Of a stretch of DNA of 64,000 nt, positions 43,786 to 52,748 are shown in pieces. Each line of letters begins with the position of its first letter. Within the stretch, counting starts at the first letter, position 1. The translations under genes were made by a program, and so were the position numbers. Origin of the DNA: Akkermansiaceae bacterium. GTDB taxonomy: Bacteria; Verrucomicrobiota; Verrucomicrobiia; Verrucomicrobiales; Akkermansiaceae. The notes below the pieces were generated by a model. The model was not told the origin of the DNA. It ran no database searches and was given only the letters and a program-made list of their open reading frames with translations. The DNA lies in assembly GCA_905181965.1 (NCBI GenBank), contig CAJIZY010000005.1, positions 1 to 64,000 of the forward strand, given 5' to 3'.

Positions 43786-45663
43786 ATGAAAATCACCCCA
43801 CTCACTCTGGCGCTTGCCCTGCCTGCTCTCGGTCAGGTCTTCACTCCCCCTACTCCCACCAATAATCAAAATGCGACCCCGACCGATACTGTTGTTCGCT
43901 CAAACCCCAACCAATCTGCAGGCGGGAGCAACAACGCGAACGGTGGACTTCTCGGGAATGAGATCGGCTTCTTTGATCCCACCAATGACACCATCTCTTG
44001 GAATGGAAAAACTTGGGCGGCCAGTAATAATCGCCTCGTAGCCGCTCGATTTGAAAAATATCTCAACGAGCCTGAGGAAGCGACCGTCGCTGCACAGGAA
44101 TACCGCGAAAACATCGACGAAATTCTTAACCTCCTCTCGCCCCACCACAAAGGAGGTCCCGTTTTCCTCGATGCCGTAGCCCTTCTTCCGAAAGCATCAA
44201 CCTACCCTGGCGATGCCAAACTTTGCGACTCCCTAAGTAACGCCATCTACACTGCTATCCTTTCTCGGAAGGCCGATAACCGATCAAAGGAACTTCTAGC
44301 CCGCATGGAGCGTGAGAAGAAAAAAGCCATTCTTGATGCCGACTGGAAAGCCCGTACCGAGCAAGATCCCAACGTTGGCAATACGCGCCCCGCCAACGGC
44401 GAGAATGAAGAACAAACCGAACCAGCCCAGCAAGTTGGTCGCGGAGCCCAATCGCTCGCATACGCCGAACACGTTCGCCGGATTTCCGAAATTGAAGCTC
44501 AGAAAAAGACGCGCGAGCTTGAGCAAAAAGTCAAAACCGAACTCTCCAAGGTGCAATATCAAGCACTCATGGTGCAGTTTTTTGTCCAGCGCCGCTTTAA
44601 GCACGTCATCATGGCTTCTCGTTTCTACAATCAAATTTGGAAAGAAGGAGACGGCACTCTTTATATCGATCAAGACTCCGACATCAACAAGGTCTTCAGC
44701 GAAAGCCTCGGTGTCAGCCCGACTGTTTCCACTCTCGACTCGTTGTCCCACGAAGCCATTCGCGATGTCGACAAAGGCGTTGAGGTTTTCGAGTTTCTCG
44801 TCGCCCGTGGCGAACTAGAATCTGCATCCAAACGCCTTGCCGAGGCGTATCTCGTCGGAGAATTTATGCCTTCCGTCAACACCCTTGAGCGAGATAAGAA
44901 GCGTAAGGTTCTTGAATTTGTTCGAGGCTCTAATATGCTTCTCAATGCCATCGACGCGAAGGACTACGCGAAGGCCACCGAACAGATCAACGAACTCAAA
45001 GGGAAGGCTGATGATTTTGATGCGACCAAGGCACAGGCTGCGGTCGCAGCCTTCACCCGCGCCAGTGACATGCAAATCATGATGGCCAAAAATCACCTGG
45101 CCGCCAAGGACATGGAAAAAGCACAAGGTGCAATTCGAAGCGCAATGGAAATCTGGCCACAAAACCCTAAGCTGGTAGAATTCGATCGCCTCGTAGATGC
45201 AGGCGGTTCCCTCATTCAAATCCGCAACGACTTCGATCGCCTCTTCGCCGAGAAGAATTACCGCGAAGTCTTCCGCCGCCGCTTTGAATTTGGACCCAGT
45301 ATTGATGGCGATGAAGATCGTACCGCCAAATTCCGCCAGATCATGGAAAACATCACGGCCATCGAGACCGCAGTGAAAGGTGCTGAAAAGATGAGCAATA
45401 TCGGCCAAAACTATGCCGCTTGGGAAGAGCTCTCGGAAGTTCACGAACGCTTCCCGGACGATCCCGATTTAAACCAAGTCATGACCAAGCTGGCACCAAA
45501 AGTGGCCGACTTCACCATCGCTCTTAACAATGCCAGCAAACACGAAGAGCGAGGTAACTTGGGATCCGCCCTCTCATGGTTCTACAAAGCCAAACATCTT
45601 CACCCTCTGAGCGAAAAAGCTGACGCTGGGATTAAGCGATTGGTGCAACTTGCCCTCCAGTAA
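43786..45663 (+). CDS. Exported alpha-helical (TPR-like) protein of unknown function
   Basis: 625 residues with a signal peptide (MKITPLTLALALPALG) and a low-complexity Pro/Asn/Thr/Gly-rich linker up to about residue 60. The remainder is largely helical. About 190-275 is a charged, Lys/Glu-rich coiled-coil-like stretch (KKTRELEQKVKTELSKVQYQ). TPR-like pairs occur at about 385-480 and 560-620, e.g. LAAKDMEKAQGAIRSAMEIW and ERGNLGSALSWFYKAKHLHP. It is probably a periplasmic scaffold. A strong terminator follows. The family resembles long Verrucomicrobial hypothetical proteins; the function is unknown. Confidence 0.75.
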   Translation: MKITPLTLALALPALGQVFTPPTPTNNQNATPTDTVVRSNPNQSAGGSNNANGGLLGNEIGFFDPTNDTISWNGKTWAASNNRLVAARFEKYLNEPEEATVAAQEYRENIDEILNLLSPHHKGGPVFLDAVALLPKASTYPGDAKLCDSLSNAIYTAILSRKADNRSKELLARMEREKKKAILDADWKARTEQDPNVGNTRPANGENEEQTEPAQQVGRGAQSLAYAEHVRRISEIEAQKKTRELEQKVKTELSKVQYQALMVQFFVQRRFKHVIMASRFYNQIWKEGDGTLYIDQDSDINKVFSESLGVSPTVSTLDSLSHEAIRDVDKGVEVFEFLVARGELESASKRLAEAYLVGEFMPSVNTLERDKKRKVLEFVRGSNMLLNAIDAKDYAKATEQINELKGKADDFDATKAQAAVAAFTRASDMQIMMAKNHLAAKDMEKAQGAIRSAMEIWPQNPKLVEFDRLVDAGGSLIQIRNDFDRLFAEKNYREVFRRRFEFGPSIDGDEDRTAKFRQIMENITAIETAVKGAEKMSNIGQNYAAWEELSEVHERFPDDPDLNQVMTKLAPKVADFTIALNNASKHEERGNLGSALSWFYKAKHLHPLSEKADAGIKRLVQLALQ

Positions 45664-45687
45664 AACCAACCATTCAGATCTTTAAAG

Positions 45688-45714
45688 CGGGCTACTAAGG
45701 TGGCTCGTTTTTTT
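45688..45714 (+). terminator. Rho-independent terminator after the ABC transporter operon
   Basis: An eight-base stem (CGGGCTAC with GTGGCTCG, including two G-U pairs) with a TAAG loop is followed by seven T on the plus strand. It lies about 25 bp beyond the stop at 45663. On the minus strand the hairpin could also stop transcripts of the DUF971 gene. Confidence 0.88.
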
Positions 45715-45724
45715 GCCTCTAGCT

Positions 45725-46033
45725 TTACTGCCCTTCACCGAGCCTTCTTAAAAAATCAAAGGAGTAAATTCCAGTGCTATGGCCATCAGCCCAGAAAAAC
45801 TGGACCGCGTAGCCTCCAACAACTTGATGGCGGCGAAGCTCAAAGCTCTTGTTAGTGAGAATCACCTTGGGAACCAAAACCTTGCCCGTCACATCGGGCT
45901 CACCCTGACAAGCTGCACAGGGACATGCTCGGCGCAGCTGTTCGAAGTTTAGATAAGTTTCACCGCCATCATCCCAAGCCAAGGCGACCTCATCTCCAAT
46001 CATGGCAATGTTCTCCAGTTTAATAACACTCAT
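45725..46033 (-). CDS. DUF971 (gamma-butyrobetaine hydroxylase N-terminal-like) protein
   Basis: A 102-residue single-domain protein of DUF971. Landmarks are VALAWDDGGETYLNFEQLR, a C-x-C-x-x-C cluster in RRACPCAACQGE, and the C-terminal YAVQFFWADGHSTGIYSFDF. The cysteines may bind metal, possibly Zn or Fe-S. Homologues sit beside Fe-S or apoprotein genes such as mrp in other bacteria, but the role is not established. It overlaps the yggS-like gene by 4 bp and ends the minus-strand operon with tsp. Confidence 0.85.
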   Translation of the reverse strand: MSVIKLENIAMIGDEVALAWDDGGETYLNFEQLRRACPCAACQGEPDVTGKVLVPKVILTNKSFELRRHQVVGGYAVQFFWADGHSTGIYSFDFLRRLGEGQ

Positions 46034-46713
46034 AGCTTTTTGATCCTCGGGCCGAAGATCGCCGACCCCACGCGGACAATCGTCGAACCTTCTTCAATCG
46101 CCACCTCAAAATCTCCACTCATTCCCATACTCAAGCCCGGAAGCTTTTGCCCTGAGGTCACTTCAAGCTCTTCCTGCAACTCACGCGCTTTCGCAAACCA
46201 TGGCCGAGCATCCTCAGGAGTTGCGGCACGTGGTGGAAGGCACATCAAGCCCTGCCAATCGAGATGCTTAAGCTCAGACATCTCCTCCAAACTCCCTCTC
46301 AGTTCATCGGGAGAAAATCCATGTTTGCTCTCCTCCGCCCCGATATTGACCTCCAGATAGATCTTGGCTGTTAGCCCCAACTCGCCAGCAACCCGATCAG
46401 TAAAACGAGCTAGTTTCATTGATGAAATGCTGTGGATCACAGGGAAAAGAGGCAGGACCTTACGGATTTTGTTTCGCTGCAGTCCTCCAATGAAGTGCCA
46501 CTCCAAATCATCGGGAAGATTCGGAATCTTTTCCTCACCTTCTTGCAACCGGTTTTCGCCAAATAAGACCTGCCCCGCATCAACCGCCTCGTTTACAACT
46601 TCTACCGGCCAGGTCTTAGAAACCACCAGTAAATCAACTTTGCGCCCGGAACGAGCAGCAGCCTCAGCTACCCGACCTTTGACCACCTCCAAGTTCTCGG
46701 CGATGTGGGACAT
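46030..46713 (-). CDS. YggS-family pyridoxal phosphate-binding protein
   Basis: PLP homeostasis protein (YggS/PLPBP family), fold type III barrel, with no known catalysis. The PLP-binding lysine is in VDLLVVSKTWPVEVVNEAV (about residue 33). Other signatures are FGENRLQEGEEKIPNL, WHFIGGLQRNKIRKV, INIGAEESKHGFSP and LSMGMSGDFEVAIEEGSTIV followed by RVGSAIFGPR. Length (227) is normal. It starts 5 bp after the tsp stop and overlaps the DUF971 gene. Confidence 0.95.
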   Translation of the reverse strand: MSHIAENLEVVKGRVAEAAARSGRKVDLLVVSKTWPVEVVNEAVDAGQVLFGENRLQEGEEKIPNLPDDLEWHFIGGLQRNKIRKVLPLFPVIHSISSMKLARFTDRVAGELGLTAKIYLEVNIGAEESKHGFSPDELRGSLEEMSELKHLDWQGLMCLPPRAATPEDARPWFAKARELQEELEVTSGQKLPGLSMGMSGDFEVAIEEGSTIVRVGSAIFGPRIKKL

Positions 46714-46718
46714 ATCAT

Positions 46719-48950
46719 TTAATCTCCTCGCTCCAAAACACCCGCAAGTTTGCTAGCCTTCACCGCGCTGACAAGATCACGTAAAACTGCTAAACCCTCA
46801 CGCTTAGTCGCATCCACTCCACTTGGCCATTCCGGAGTATCATCTAGATCGGCAACCTCATCTTTCGCCTGCCGCATGTGTCGCTGAGAATCATTTTCCA
46901 AATTCACTTCAGGTAATTTATCGAGGTTCACATCGTCCAAGGTCAGGCGATACATCTTAAAGGTCGCTTCATCCCTTTTCTCAATCTCAGCAAAGCGCTT
47001 GAGGCGCTCAGCATTGCGGGACTTGCGGCGGACATCTGCTTTAGCAATTTCTTCTTTACGACTTTCCATATTCAAGGAAACCTTATTCTCCTTCATCCGC
47101 TTCTCCACTCGCTCAGTGTCTTCGAGAATATAGGCAAAATCCTTGTTTGCAGAAACTCGCTTGGCATTTTTATCAGTGAGCATCGTTATGAAGAGATTTT
47201 GACGGCTATACGGATTCAGATCCTGCGCACGGCGGATCTTATCGTAATCGAGAGCGTGGTCAGCATACTTCTCACCTACCTCTAAGGCGTCCCTTACCGA
47301 AGGCAAAATAATGTCCGGCACAACTCCCAATTTCTGGGTAGAACTTCCAGCGACTCGGTAAAATTTCTGAATCGTAAGTTTGACCGCCCCGGCACGTTCA
47401 CGATTTGCTAGGGGTGGCATGAAGCGTGAAATTTCCAGCGGCTGCTGGACCGTTCCTTTGCCATAAGTCGAAGACTCACCTACCACAACAGCCCGATTAT
47501 AGTCTTGTAGAGCTCCTGCAAGAATTTCGCTAGCTGAAGCGCTTCCTTTATCGGTCAATACAACAATAGGCCCATCGTAAAGTGGCTTACGGAATGGCGA
47601 CTTCAACGGCTCGATGTGCCCATTGGTCATCTTAATCTGCACCACCGGACCAGCCCCAACAAAGAATCCAGTGATTCGACGAACTTCTTCGAGCGAGCCC
47701 CCACCATTTCCACGAAGGTCGATCGCCAAGCCGTCAATATTCTCTTTCTTCAGGCGATCTAAAAGTATTTCCAAATCGCGGGACACACGAACGTTTCGAT
47801 CCTCAGGATCAAAATAGAAGGAAGGCATCTTTATCACGCCAAGTTTCATTTTATCCTCACCCATGTTGTAATCGATAACCTCGGCCGTAGTGAGCTCATC
47901 TTTCATGGTCACCTCTTCCCTTTTGATCACGATGATTCGAGTTTCTCCTGACGGAGCTCCAGCGGGCTCGACTTTCAAGGCAACTTCCACACCATCTTCT
48001 CCCCGAATCATTTCAACCACTTTGTCCAGTGGCATGAACATGATATCCACCCAATTTCCATCATTCTTAGAATCGACTCCGACCACGCGATCCTTGAGGC
48101 TTAATTCGCCCTGACGATCAGCTGGACCATTGTTTACAATTCCTTCGATCTTTGTCGCACCATCATCCTCAGCGCGCAACAGCGCACCGATTCCAACCAA
48201 GCGATTCTGAATGTTAACCCGAAACTGCTGAAGCTCGCGTGCACTAAAGTATTCGGAATGAGGATCATGAGCACGCGCTACAGCGCTGAGGAAATAGTTG
48301 GCGATATCCTCTTCATCTGCCCCTTCAATTGTTTTGAAAAACCGCTCATATCGTTGTGAAATTTTTTCCTTCGCTTCTGGCTGGTCCTTCAGAGGGTTTT
48401 TCTTCCCCTGCTCCTTAGCGCGGCGGGCAATTTCCTGACGGCGCAGGGTCTCAGCAAGGATGGCCTCCTTAAGTTGAAGCCGCCAAAGGTTCTTTGCCTC
48501 CTCGGCATTCTTAGGCCAAGCAGCATCTTCGCGATCACGTGCGATAAATTCTTCGGTTGTGAAGCTGAACTCATGCTTGTTGAGTAATTGCTCAACTACC
48601 GCAGCCCGCTCGATCACCCGTTTCTTGTAGACTCCATAAATGTCGCTAGCGGCCGCCATCGACTTCTTGCCAAGAAGCATATTATCGAGTTCCATTCCAT
48701 ATTTCTCCCCCAACTTGACGATATCAGCCTCTTCAAAGTAAAGCCTTGATGGGTCGAGGTCTCCGACGTAATCATTAAAAATCCGCTTACTGAGTTCGTC
48801 ATCAAAATCAAGACGAGCGTAGTGGCCATTTTGAAGAATCCGGGACATTTCTCTAGCAACCAGGTCAAAGGCAGCAGCCTTCGTTGTGCAACTAGGAATG
48901 AGCCACAGCGCCAAAACTGGAATCAAGAAACGTATAAGAGTTTTTTTCAT
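46719..48950 (-). CDS. prc: Carboxy-terminal processing protease (Tsp/Prc, S41)
   Basis: Periplasmic serine protease that degrades proteins from the C-terminus. A signal/lipobox-like start (FLIPVLALWLIPSCT, Cys about 22) suggests a lipoprotein. The N-terminal helical domain precedes a PDZ domain (about 240-330, RLVGIGALLRAEDDGATKIE, then ADRQGELSLKDRVVGV). The S41 domain has the catalytic GSASASEILAGALQDYNRAV, with the conserved Lys in STYGKGTVQQPLEIS. A C-terminal DUF3340-like part follows (about 600-740). The upstream PDZ protein at 49735 could be functionally linked. YggS follows after 5 bp. Confidence 0.95.
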   Translation of the reverse strand: MKKTLIRFLIPVLALWLIPSCTTKAAAFDLVAREMSRILQNGHYARLDFDDELSKRIFNDYVGDLDPSRLYFEEADIVKLGEKYGMELDNMLLGKKSMAAASDIYGVYKKRVIERAAVVEQLLNKHEFSFTTEEFIARDREDAAWPKNAEEAKNLWRLQLKEAILAETLRRQEIARRAKEQGKKNPLKDQPEAKEKISQRYERFFKTIEGADEEDIANYFLSAVARAHDPHSEYFSARELQQFRVNIQNRLVGIGALLRAEDDGATKIEGIVNNGPADRQGELSLKDRVVGVDSKNDGNWVDIMFMPLDKVVEMIRGEDGVEVALKVEPAGAPSGETRIIVIKREEVTMKDELTTAEVIDYNMGEDKMKLGVIKMPSFYFDPEDRNVRVSRDLEILLDRLKKENIDGLAIDLRGNGGGSLEEVRRITGFFVGAGPVVQIKMTNGHIEPLKSPFRKPLYDGPIVVLTDKGSASASEILAGALQDYNRAVVVGESSTYGKGTVQQPLEISRFMPPLANRERAGAVKLTIQKFYRVAGSSTQKLGVVPDIILPSVRDALEVGEKYADHALDYDKIRRAQDLNPYSRQNLFITMLTDKNAKRVSANKDFAYILEDTERVEKRMKENKVSLNMESRKEEIAKADVRRKSRNAERLKRFAEIEKRDEATFKMYRLTLDDVNLDKLPEVNLENDSQRHMRQAKDEVADLDDTPEWPSGVDATKREGLAVLRDLVSAVKASKLAGVLERGD

Positions 48951-49006
48951 TAAAATTGGTGGAATTTATTTGAGGGCTTACGGCCCAACCGTAGTTTAAG
49001 TATAAT

Positions 49007-49735
49007 CTACAAGCGACGATCAGCGATGAGATTTTTCCTTTCCTTATCAATTTCTCTGTCGAGCCAATTTCTGAACTCCTTCATCTGCTCGAAAACCTCA
49101 AAGGTAGAAGAGGAGCGGACTCCAAACGACGTCCTTGGCATATCACGGACGCGCTCACTGGGAGTTGGAAGAATGCCCAATTTAAGCTCAATTGAGATCA
49201 TCTTATTCCCTCTTTTGACCTCCAGAGCAATTGGCGTTTGAGGTGGGTTTTTTTGAATCTGCGATGCCACCTTTGAAGTCAAATCGGATCCTCCACGGAC
49301 CTCCCAATCATCAATTTTGAGAATGACATCTTCGTATTTCAACCCACTCAGTTCAGCGGGAGTCTCTGGGAAAACCTTTGTAATAAGAACTCCATGATAT
49401 TCTCGGGCTTGCAGCCCCTGTCCGGGAGGCTTCGCATTGGGATCCTTTAACTCGGGAGACATGATAATGCCCACATAGCCCTTCGGTTTAAAATAGGAAC
49501 GCTCGAGGAGAGGAATGAGGCGCACCCGAACCTCCGGATTGTCAGTTTGGAGATACTTTTTTAACAGGACCTCCTTAGCAACCTCATGATTTGAAATCAC
49601 CCAGTCGTTGACTGCCTTTTGGGAAGCTTGCCGCTTTTCAAAATTTCCGGATGAAAGTGGCGCGAGATCGGGTAATTCTTCCGCACTCACACCACCGGCG
49701 AGAAGTGCAAGAAAGAAGGCTGCGACGGTTTTCAT
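49007..49735 (-). CDS. Exported PDZ-domain protein
   Basis: 242 residues. A signal peptide (MKTVAAFFLALLAGGVSA) is followed by a helical segment of about 75 residues (SGNFEKRQASQKAVNDWVIS and PEVRVRLIPLLERS, like an armadillo/HEAT-type repeat). A PDZ domain spans about 85-190 (GYVGIIMSPEL, GVLITKVFPETPAELSGLK, then YEDVILKIDDWEV). No protease residues are visible. Its place 56 bp upstream of the Tsp/Prc protease suggests a role in envelope quality control or adaptor work (inference). I chose the ATG at 49735 because the signal peptide begins there; an earlier in-frame start lies at 49777. Confidence 0.82.
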   Translation of the reverse strand: MKTVAAFFLALLAGGVSAEELPDLAPLSSGNFEKRQASQKAVNDWVISNHEVAKEVLLKKYLQTDNPEVRVRLIPLLERSYFKPKGYVGIIMSPELKDPNAKPPGQGLQAREYHGVLITKVFPETPAELSGLKYEDVILKIDDWEVRGGSDLTSKVASQIQKNPPQTPIALEVKRGNKMISIELKLGILPTPSERVRDMPRTSFGVRSSSTFEVFEQMKEFRNWLDREIDKERKNLIADRRL

Positions 49736-49783
49736 GTCTAGGAAGACTACTCCCCCAAATAAACGAATCAATCTCACAGAAAC

Positions 49784-49815
49784 AAAAAAACAGGCCTCTA
49801 AAACTGAGAGGCCTG
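49784..49815 (-). terminator. Rho-independent terminator after the polysaccharide export operon
   Basis: A perfect 9-bp inverted repeat (CAGGCCTCT at 49791-49799 and AGAGGCCTG at 49807-49815) is followed on the minus strand by seven T. It lies 28 bp past the stop of the Wza-like gene. Confidence 0.92.
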
Positions 49816-49842
49816 TTTGAAAGATGGTTAGTTAGTGAGAAA

Positions 49843-50406
49843 CTATCTGCCAATCAAGTTTCCTTCCGGGACCTCAATGACATCACGAACATAAATCTTC
49901 ACCGCCTTGTGCTCCTGGCGCTTCATATCATACTCATACTTTTTACCATTACGGTAGAGCCTCACACGATTCATAGCAGCATAGGGACTTTCCCCTCCGG
50001 CCCCCTGAATGGCAGAATAAAGAGTCATTCCCTCGGTCCATTGCTTCTGGCCCGGAGCACGAACTTCGCCACCAACGGTATAGAATTGGCTATCCTGGGT
50101 TCTCGCATCAGCTCCACTAAAAACCTGAAACACTGGATTTGTGTAAATTTCAGCCTTTTTGTATTCGGTAGAGATCTTGGTGGCTAGATTTGATTTAGTC
50201 AGGCCAGAGACCTTCACTTTCCCGATCATCCACATCTCGATATGGCCGGTAGACGAAACGGAGTAGGTAGCATCTAGACGCCCTTTTTCCGAAACAGGGA
50301 CCCCTATAATTGAGATTGTAAGGGTTTGGCCGTTTCGAATGAGGGTCTGGGCACTCATTGATGAAATACCAAGGAGCACGACTAATAAGGTCAGGATTTT
50401 TTTCAT
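49843..50406 (-). CDS. Polysaccharide biosynthesis/export protein (Wza-like)
   Basis: The 187-residue protein has a signal peptide (MKKILTLLVVLLGISSMSA) and a Poly_export domain (about 20-110: LIRNGQTLTISIIGVPVSEK, YSVSSTGHIEMWMIGKVKV, then ATKISTEYKKAEIYTNPVFQ). A SLBB-like stretch follows (FYTVGGEVRAPGQKQWTEGM). It is shorter than Wza, with no C-terminal outer-membrane helix, as in some non-E. coli systems. It carries out or supports export across the periplasm and outer membrane. I start it at the ATG of 50406, where the signal begins; an in-frame start at 50442 adds 12 poor residues. The tyrosine autokinase gene precedes it by 52 bp. Confidence 0.88.
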   Translation of the reverse strand: MKKILTLLVVLLGISSMSAQTLIRNGQTLTISIIGVPVSEKGRLDATYSVSSTGHIEMWMIGKVKVSGLTKSNLATKISTEYKKAEIYTNPVFQVFSGADARTQDSQFYTVGGEVRAPGQKQWTEGMTLYSAIQGAGGESPYAAMNRVRLYRNGKKYEYDMKRQEHKAVKIYVRDVIEVPEGNLIGR

Positions 50407-50458
50407 TCTATATAAGGATAGGTTGTGGAGCTCACGCTCCAATGAAGGGTATTTTTTC

Positions 50459-52633
50459 TTAATAAAGGTCGTCGTTTGACGTGTCAGATGAACTGTAGCT
50501 CTTCGGCTCAGATTTACTCGATTGGTGAGCGGTCATAGCCTGAGGTTTCTGGTTCTCCTCCATATTGCTTGGAGCGTAGTAGGTATAGTAGCTAGTGTAA
50601 TACTGATATTGGCTATCACTGCGCACATCAACGTTGTTCAAGACAACTCCGATCACTTGGCCACCTACATTCTCAACAGCCTGCTTAACTCGCATCAACA
50701 TATTTCGAGGAAGCTTGCGGTGCTGAACGACGACCATGGTGAGGTCAACTTCACTTGCAAGCACTGCGGCATCGCTGACGCCAAGGATCGGCGGCGAGTC
50801 AACTAACACAAGATCAAAGCGCTGTTTCACATCCTGAAGAAGTTCGGACATCCGACGGGAGTTCAGAATACCAGCTGCGTCAGCTGGTAGAATTCCGGAA
50901 GGCATGAAGTAGAGATTATCGACTGGCGTCTGCAAAATAACATCCTCTAGGGCCAAGTCAGTAGTGAGGTAGTTAGTAAGGCCAACCGAATTATTAATAT
51001 CGAAGAACGTATGTAGACGAGGACGACGCAGGTCAGCGTCAATCATCAACGTAGTGTATCCGCCTTGTGCGCAAACGTATGCAAGATTGACCAAGGTCGT
51101 TGACTTACCTTCACCAGCTCCACCGGAGACTACCGTAATCGAATTATTATCTGGATTTTTTCGGTTGAACTCAATATTGGTCCTCAGAATTCGGTATGCC
51201 TCGGCATCTGGACTCATGCCGCTTTGCTTGTGAAGGACTCCAACGTCTTTCGGAATAACAGCAAGAACCGGCACCTGAAGATAGCGCTCGACATCCTCAA
51301 GGCTTTTTACAGATGTGTCTAGATGCTCAAGCAAGAGAGCAATCGCGATTCCAAAAATTAAACCTACACCTGCGCCAAGTAGCAGGTTCATTGTGAAATT
51401 TGGAAACACAGGTTTGCTGGCTTTTTTGGGAGTCTCGTGGAGAGTGATAGGATCACGTGGCATCTTTAGAAGAATTGTCGCCTCAGAATGTTTAAACTTC
51501 ATTTCGCGAAGCATTCCTCGAGCCTGCTCGTATTGCTCCTTAGCCTGGGTGTAGTTTGTCTGTTTCAACGAAAGAGTAATGGCATCCTCCTTGCGATCAT
51601 CGACCATTTCCCGCATCTTAAGAACTTGCTTTTCAACAAGATCAAGCTTCGTCTTAAGCACCTCCTTTAACGACACGACTTCTTCATGAGCTTTCTCCAG
51701 TGCTCCTTTAGCACGTTGATTCATCGTAACCATATCAGGGTGTTTTCGCCCAAGCCCTTGAGCTGACAGGTCGAGCATTCGGTCTACCGCCTGACGGTTT
51801 TGATTGGCGTAAGAAGTTACCTGATTTTGAGGCAGATCAAGACCGGCCGCGTAGCTAATTAACTCTTCACTTGTCAGTTGGACTAGCTTATCAATTTGAA
51901 TTTTTATTTGATCTGCCTGTGTTTCAAAGTTGGCAAGCTTTGCGCGTGCGCTTTGAAACATTGCCTGCTCGCTTAAACCCAAGCGATTGCCAGCACTCCC
52001 ACCATCAAAATACGGGATTCCATACTGTTGGATTAAAACTGTGAGATCCTTCCGATAGTCTTGCACCAAATCACTTAGCTCACGTTTTTCGTTATCTAAC
52101 GCTTTCAGCGCTTTTTTGGCGCGATCTTCCTCAGTCTTTTTACGGCGGAGAATATAAGCCTCAGCGACAGATTCTGCGATGTCTTTTGCGTCGCTGGCAC
52201 TTGCATGCCGCACATTGATTTCAATAAAATCGGTACCCCGTCTTGGAGTTGTTTCCACAATCCCTTTCAGAATATTTACCACGACATCCATCTCCATTTC
52301 CCACTGAGCCGGAAGTTGAGCCATCTCGGCCGCCTGCTTAAGAGTCTCGGGTGCAATAATTGTCTCAAACTCATTTTGCAAATATTGCGCAGTCATCTGC
52401 GAACCAGGATTGACTGAGCTTTGACCCCGGAAAGGAGTGATCGCAATAGTCGATGGATGAACTTGCACAACAGAGGTGCTTTCATACTTTTCTGGGATCA
52501 CGGACGTGATCACTGCAGCCGTCATAAAAACGAGCAGAAACGTGAGCAAAATCACTCCATATCGATTTTTTAGAATCTGCCAATAATCAATGGAAGGAGT
52601 GGATTCGATATTTGTTTGATTGCTACCTTGCAT
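50459..52633 (-). CDS. Polysaccharide co-polymerase and tyrosine autokinase (Wzc/BY-kinase)
   Basis: Inner-membrane chain-length regulator and bacterial tyrosine kinase, 724 residues. It has a Wzz domain with TM1 near residues 33-52, a long coiled-coil periplasmic part, and TM2 near 415-437. The kinase domain has Walker A VVSGGAGEGKSTTLVNLAY (about 500), Walker A' LMIDADLRRPRLHTFF and Walker B FDLVLVDSPPILG. The C-terminal cluster YQYYTSYYTYY carries seven tyrosines, the typical autophosphorylation tail, followed by about 38 further residues ending in Y. It is flanked by the OMP and export genes. No cognate phosphatase or glycosyltransferase is in this window. Confidence 0.92.
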   Translation of the reverse strand: MQGSNQTNIESTPSIDYWQILKNRYGVILLTFLLVFMTAAVITSVIPEKYESTSVVQVHPSTIAITPFRGQSSVNPGSQMTAQYLQNEFETIIAPETLKQAAEMAQLPAQWEMEMDVVVNILKGIVETTPRRGTDFIEINVRHASASDAKDIAESVAEAYILRRKKTEEDRAKKALKALDNEKRELSDLVQDYRKDLTVLIQQYGIPYFDGGSAGNRLGLSEQAMFQSARAKLANFETQADQIKIQIDKLVQLTSEELISYAAGLDLPQNQVTSYANQNRQAVDRMLDLSAQGLGRKHPDMVTMNQRAKGALEKAHEEVVSLKEVLKTKLDLVEKQVLKMREMVDDRKEDAITLSLKQTNYTQAKEQYEQARGMLREMKFKHSEATILLKMPRDPITLHETPKKASKPVFPNFTMNLLLGAGVGLIFGIAIALLLEHLDTSVKSLEDVERYLQVPVLAVIPKDVGVLHKQSGMSPDAEAYRILRTNIEFNRKNPDNNSITVVSGGAGEGKSTTLVNLAYVCAQGGYTTLMIDADLRRPRLHTFFDINNSVGLTNYLTTDLALEDVILQTPVDNLYFMPSGILPADAAGILNSRRMSELLQDVKQRFDLVLVDSPPILGVSDAAVLASEVDLTMVVVQHRKLPRNMLMRVKQAVENVGGQVIGVVLNNVDVRSDSQYQYYTSYYTYYAPSNMEENQKPQAMTAHQSSKSEPKSYSSSDTSNDDLY

Positions 52634-52748
52634 GCGAAATCAGAATTAGGGGGTTCCGTCGAGGGCCGTTGTTTAGAGACAAAAATCGACCTTCGCAATG
52701 AAAAGACACCGCGAAGGCCGAAATGTTCAGAAATAGATCTTAGAAACT

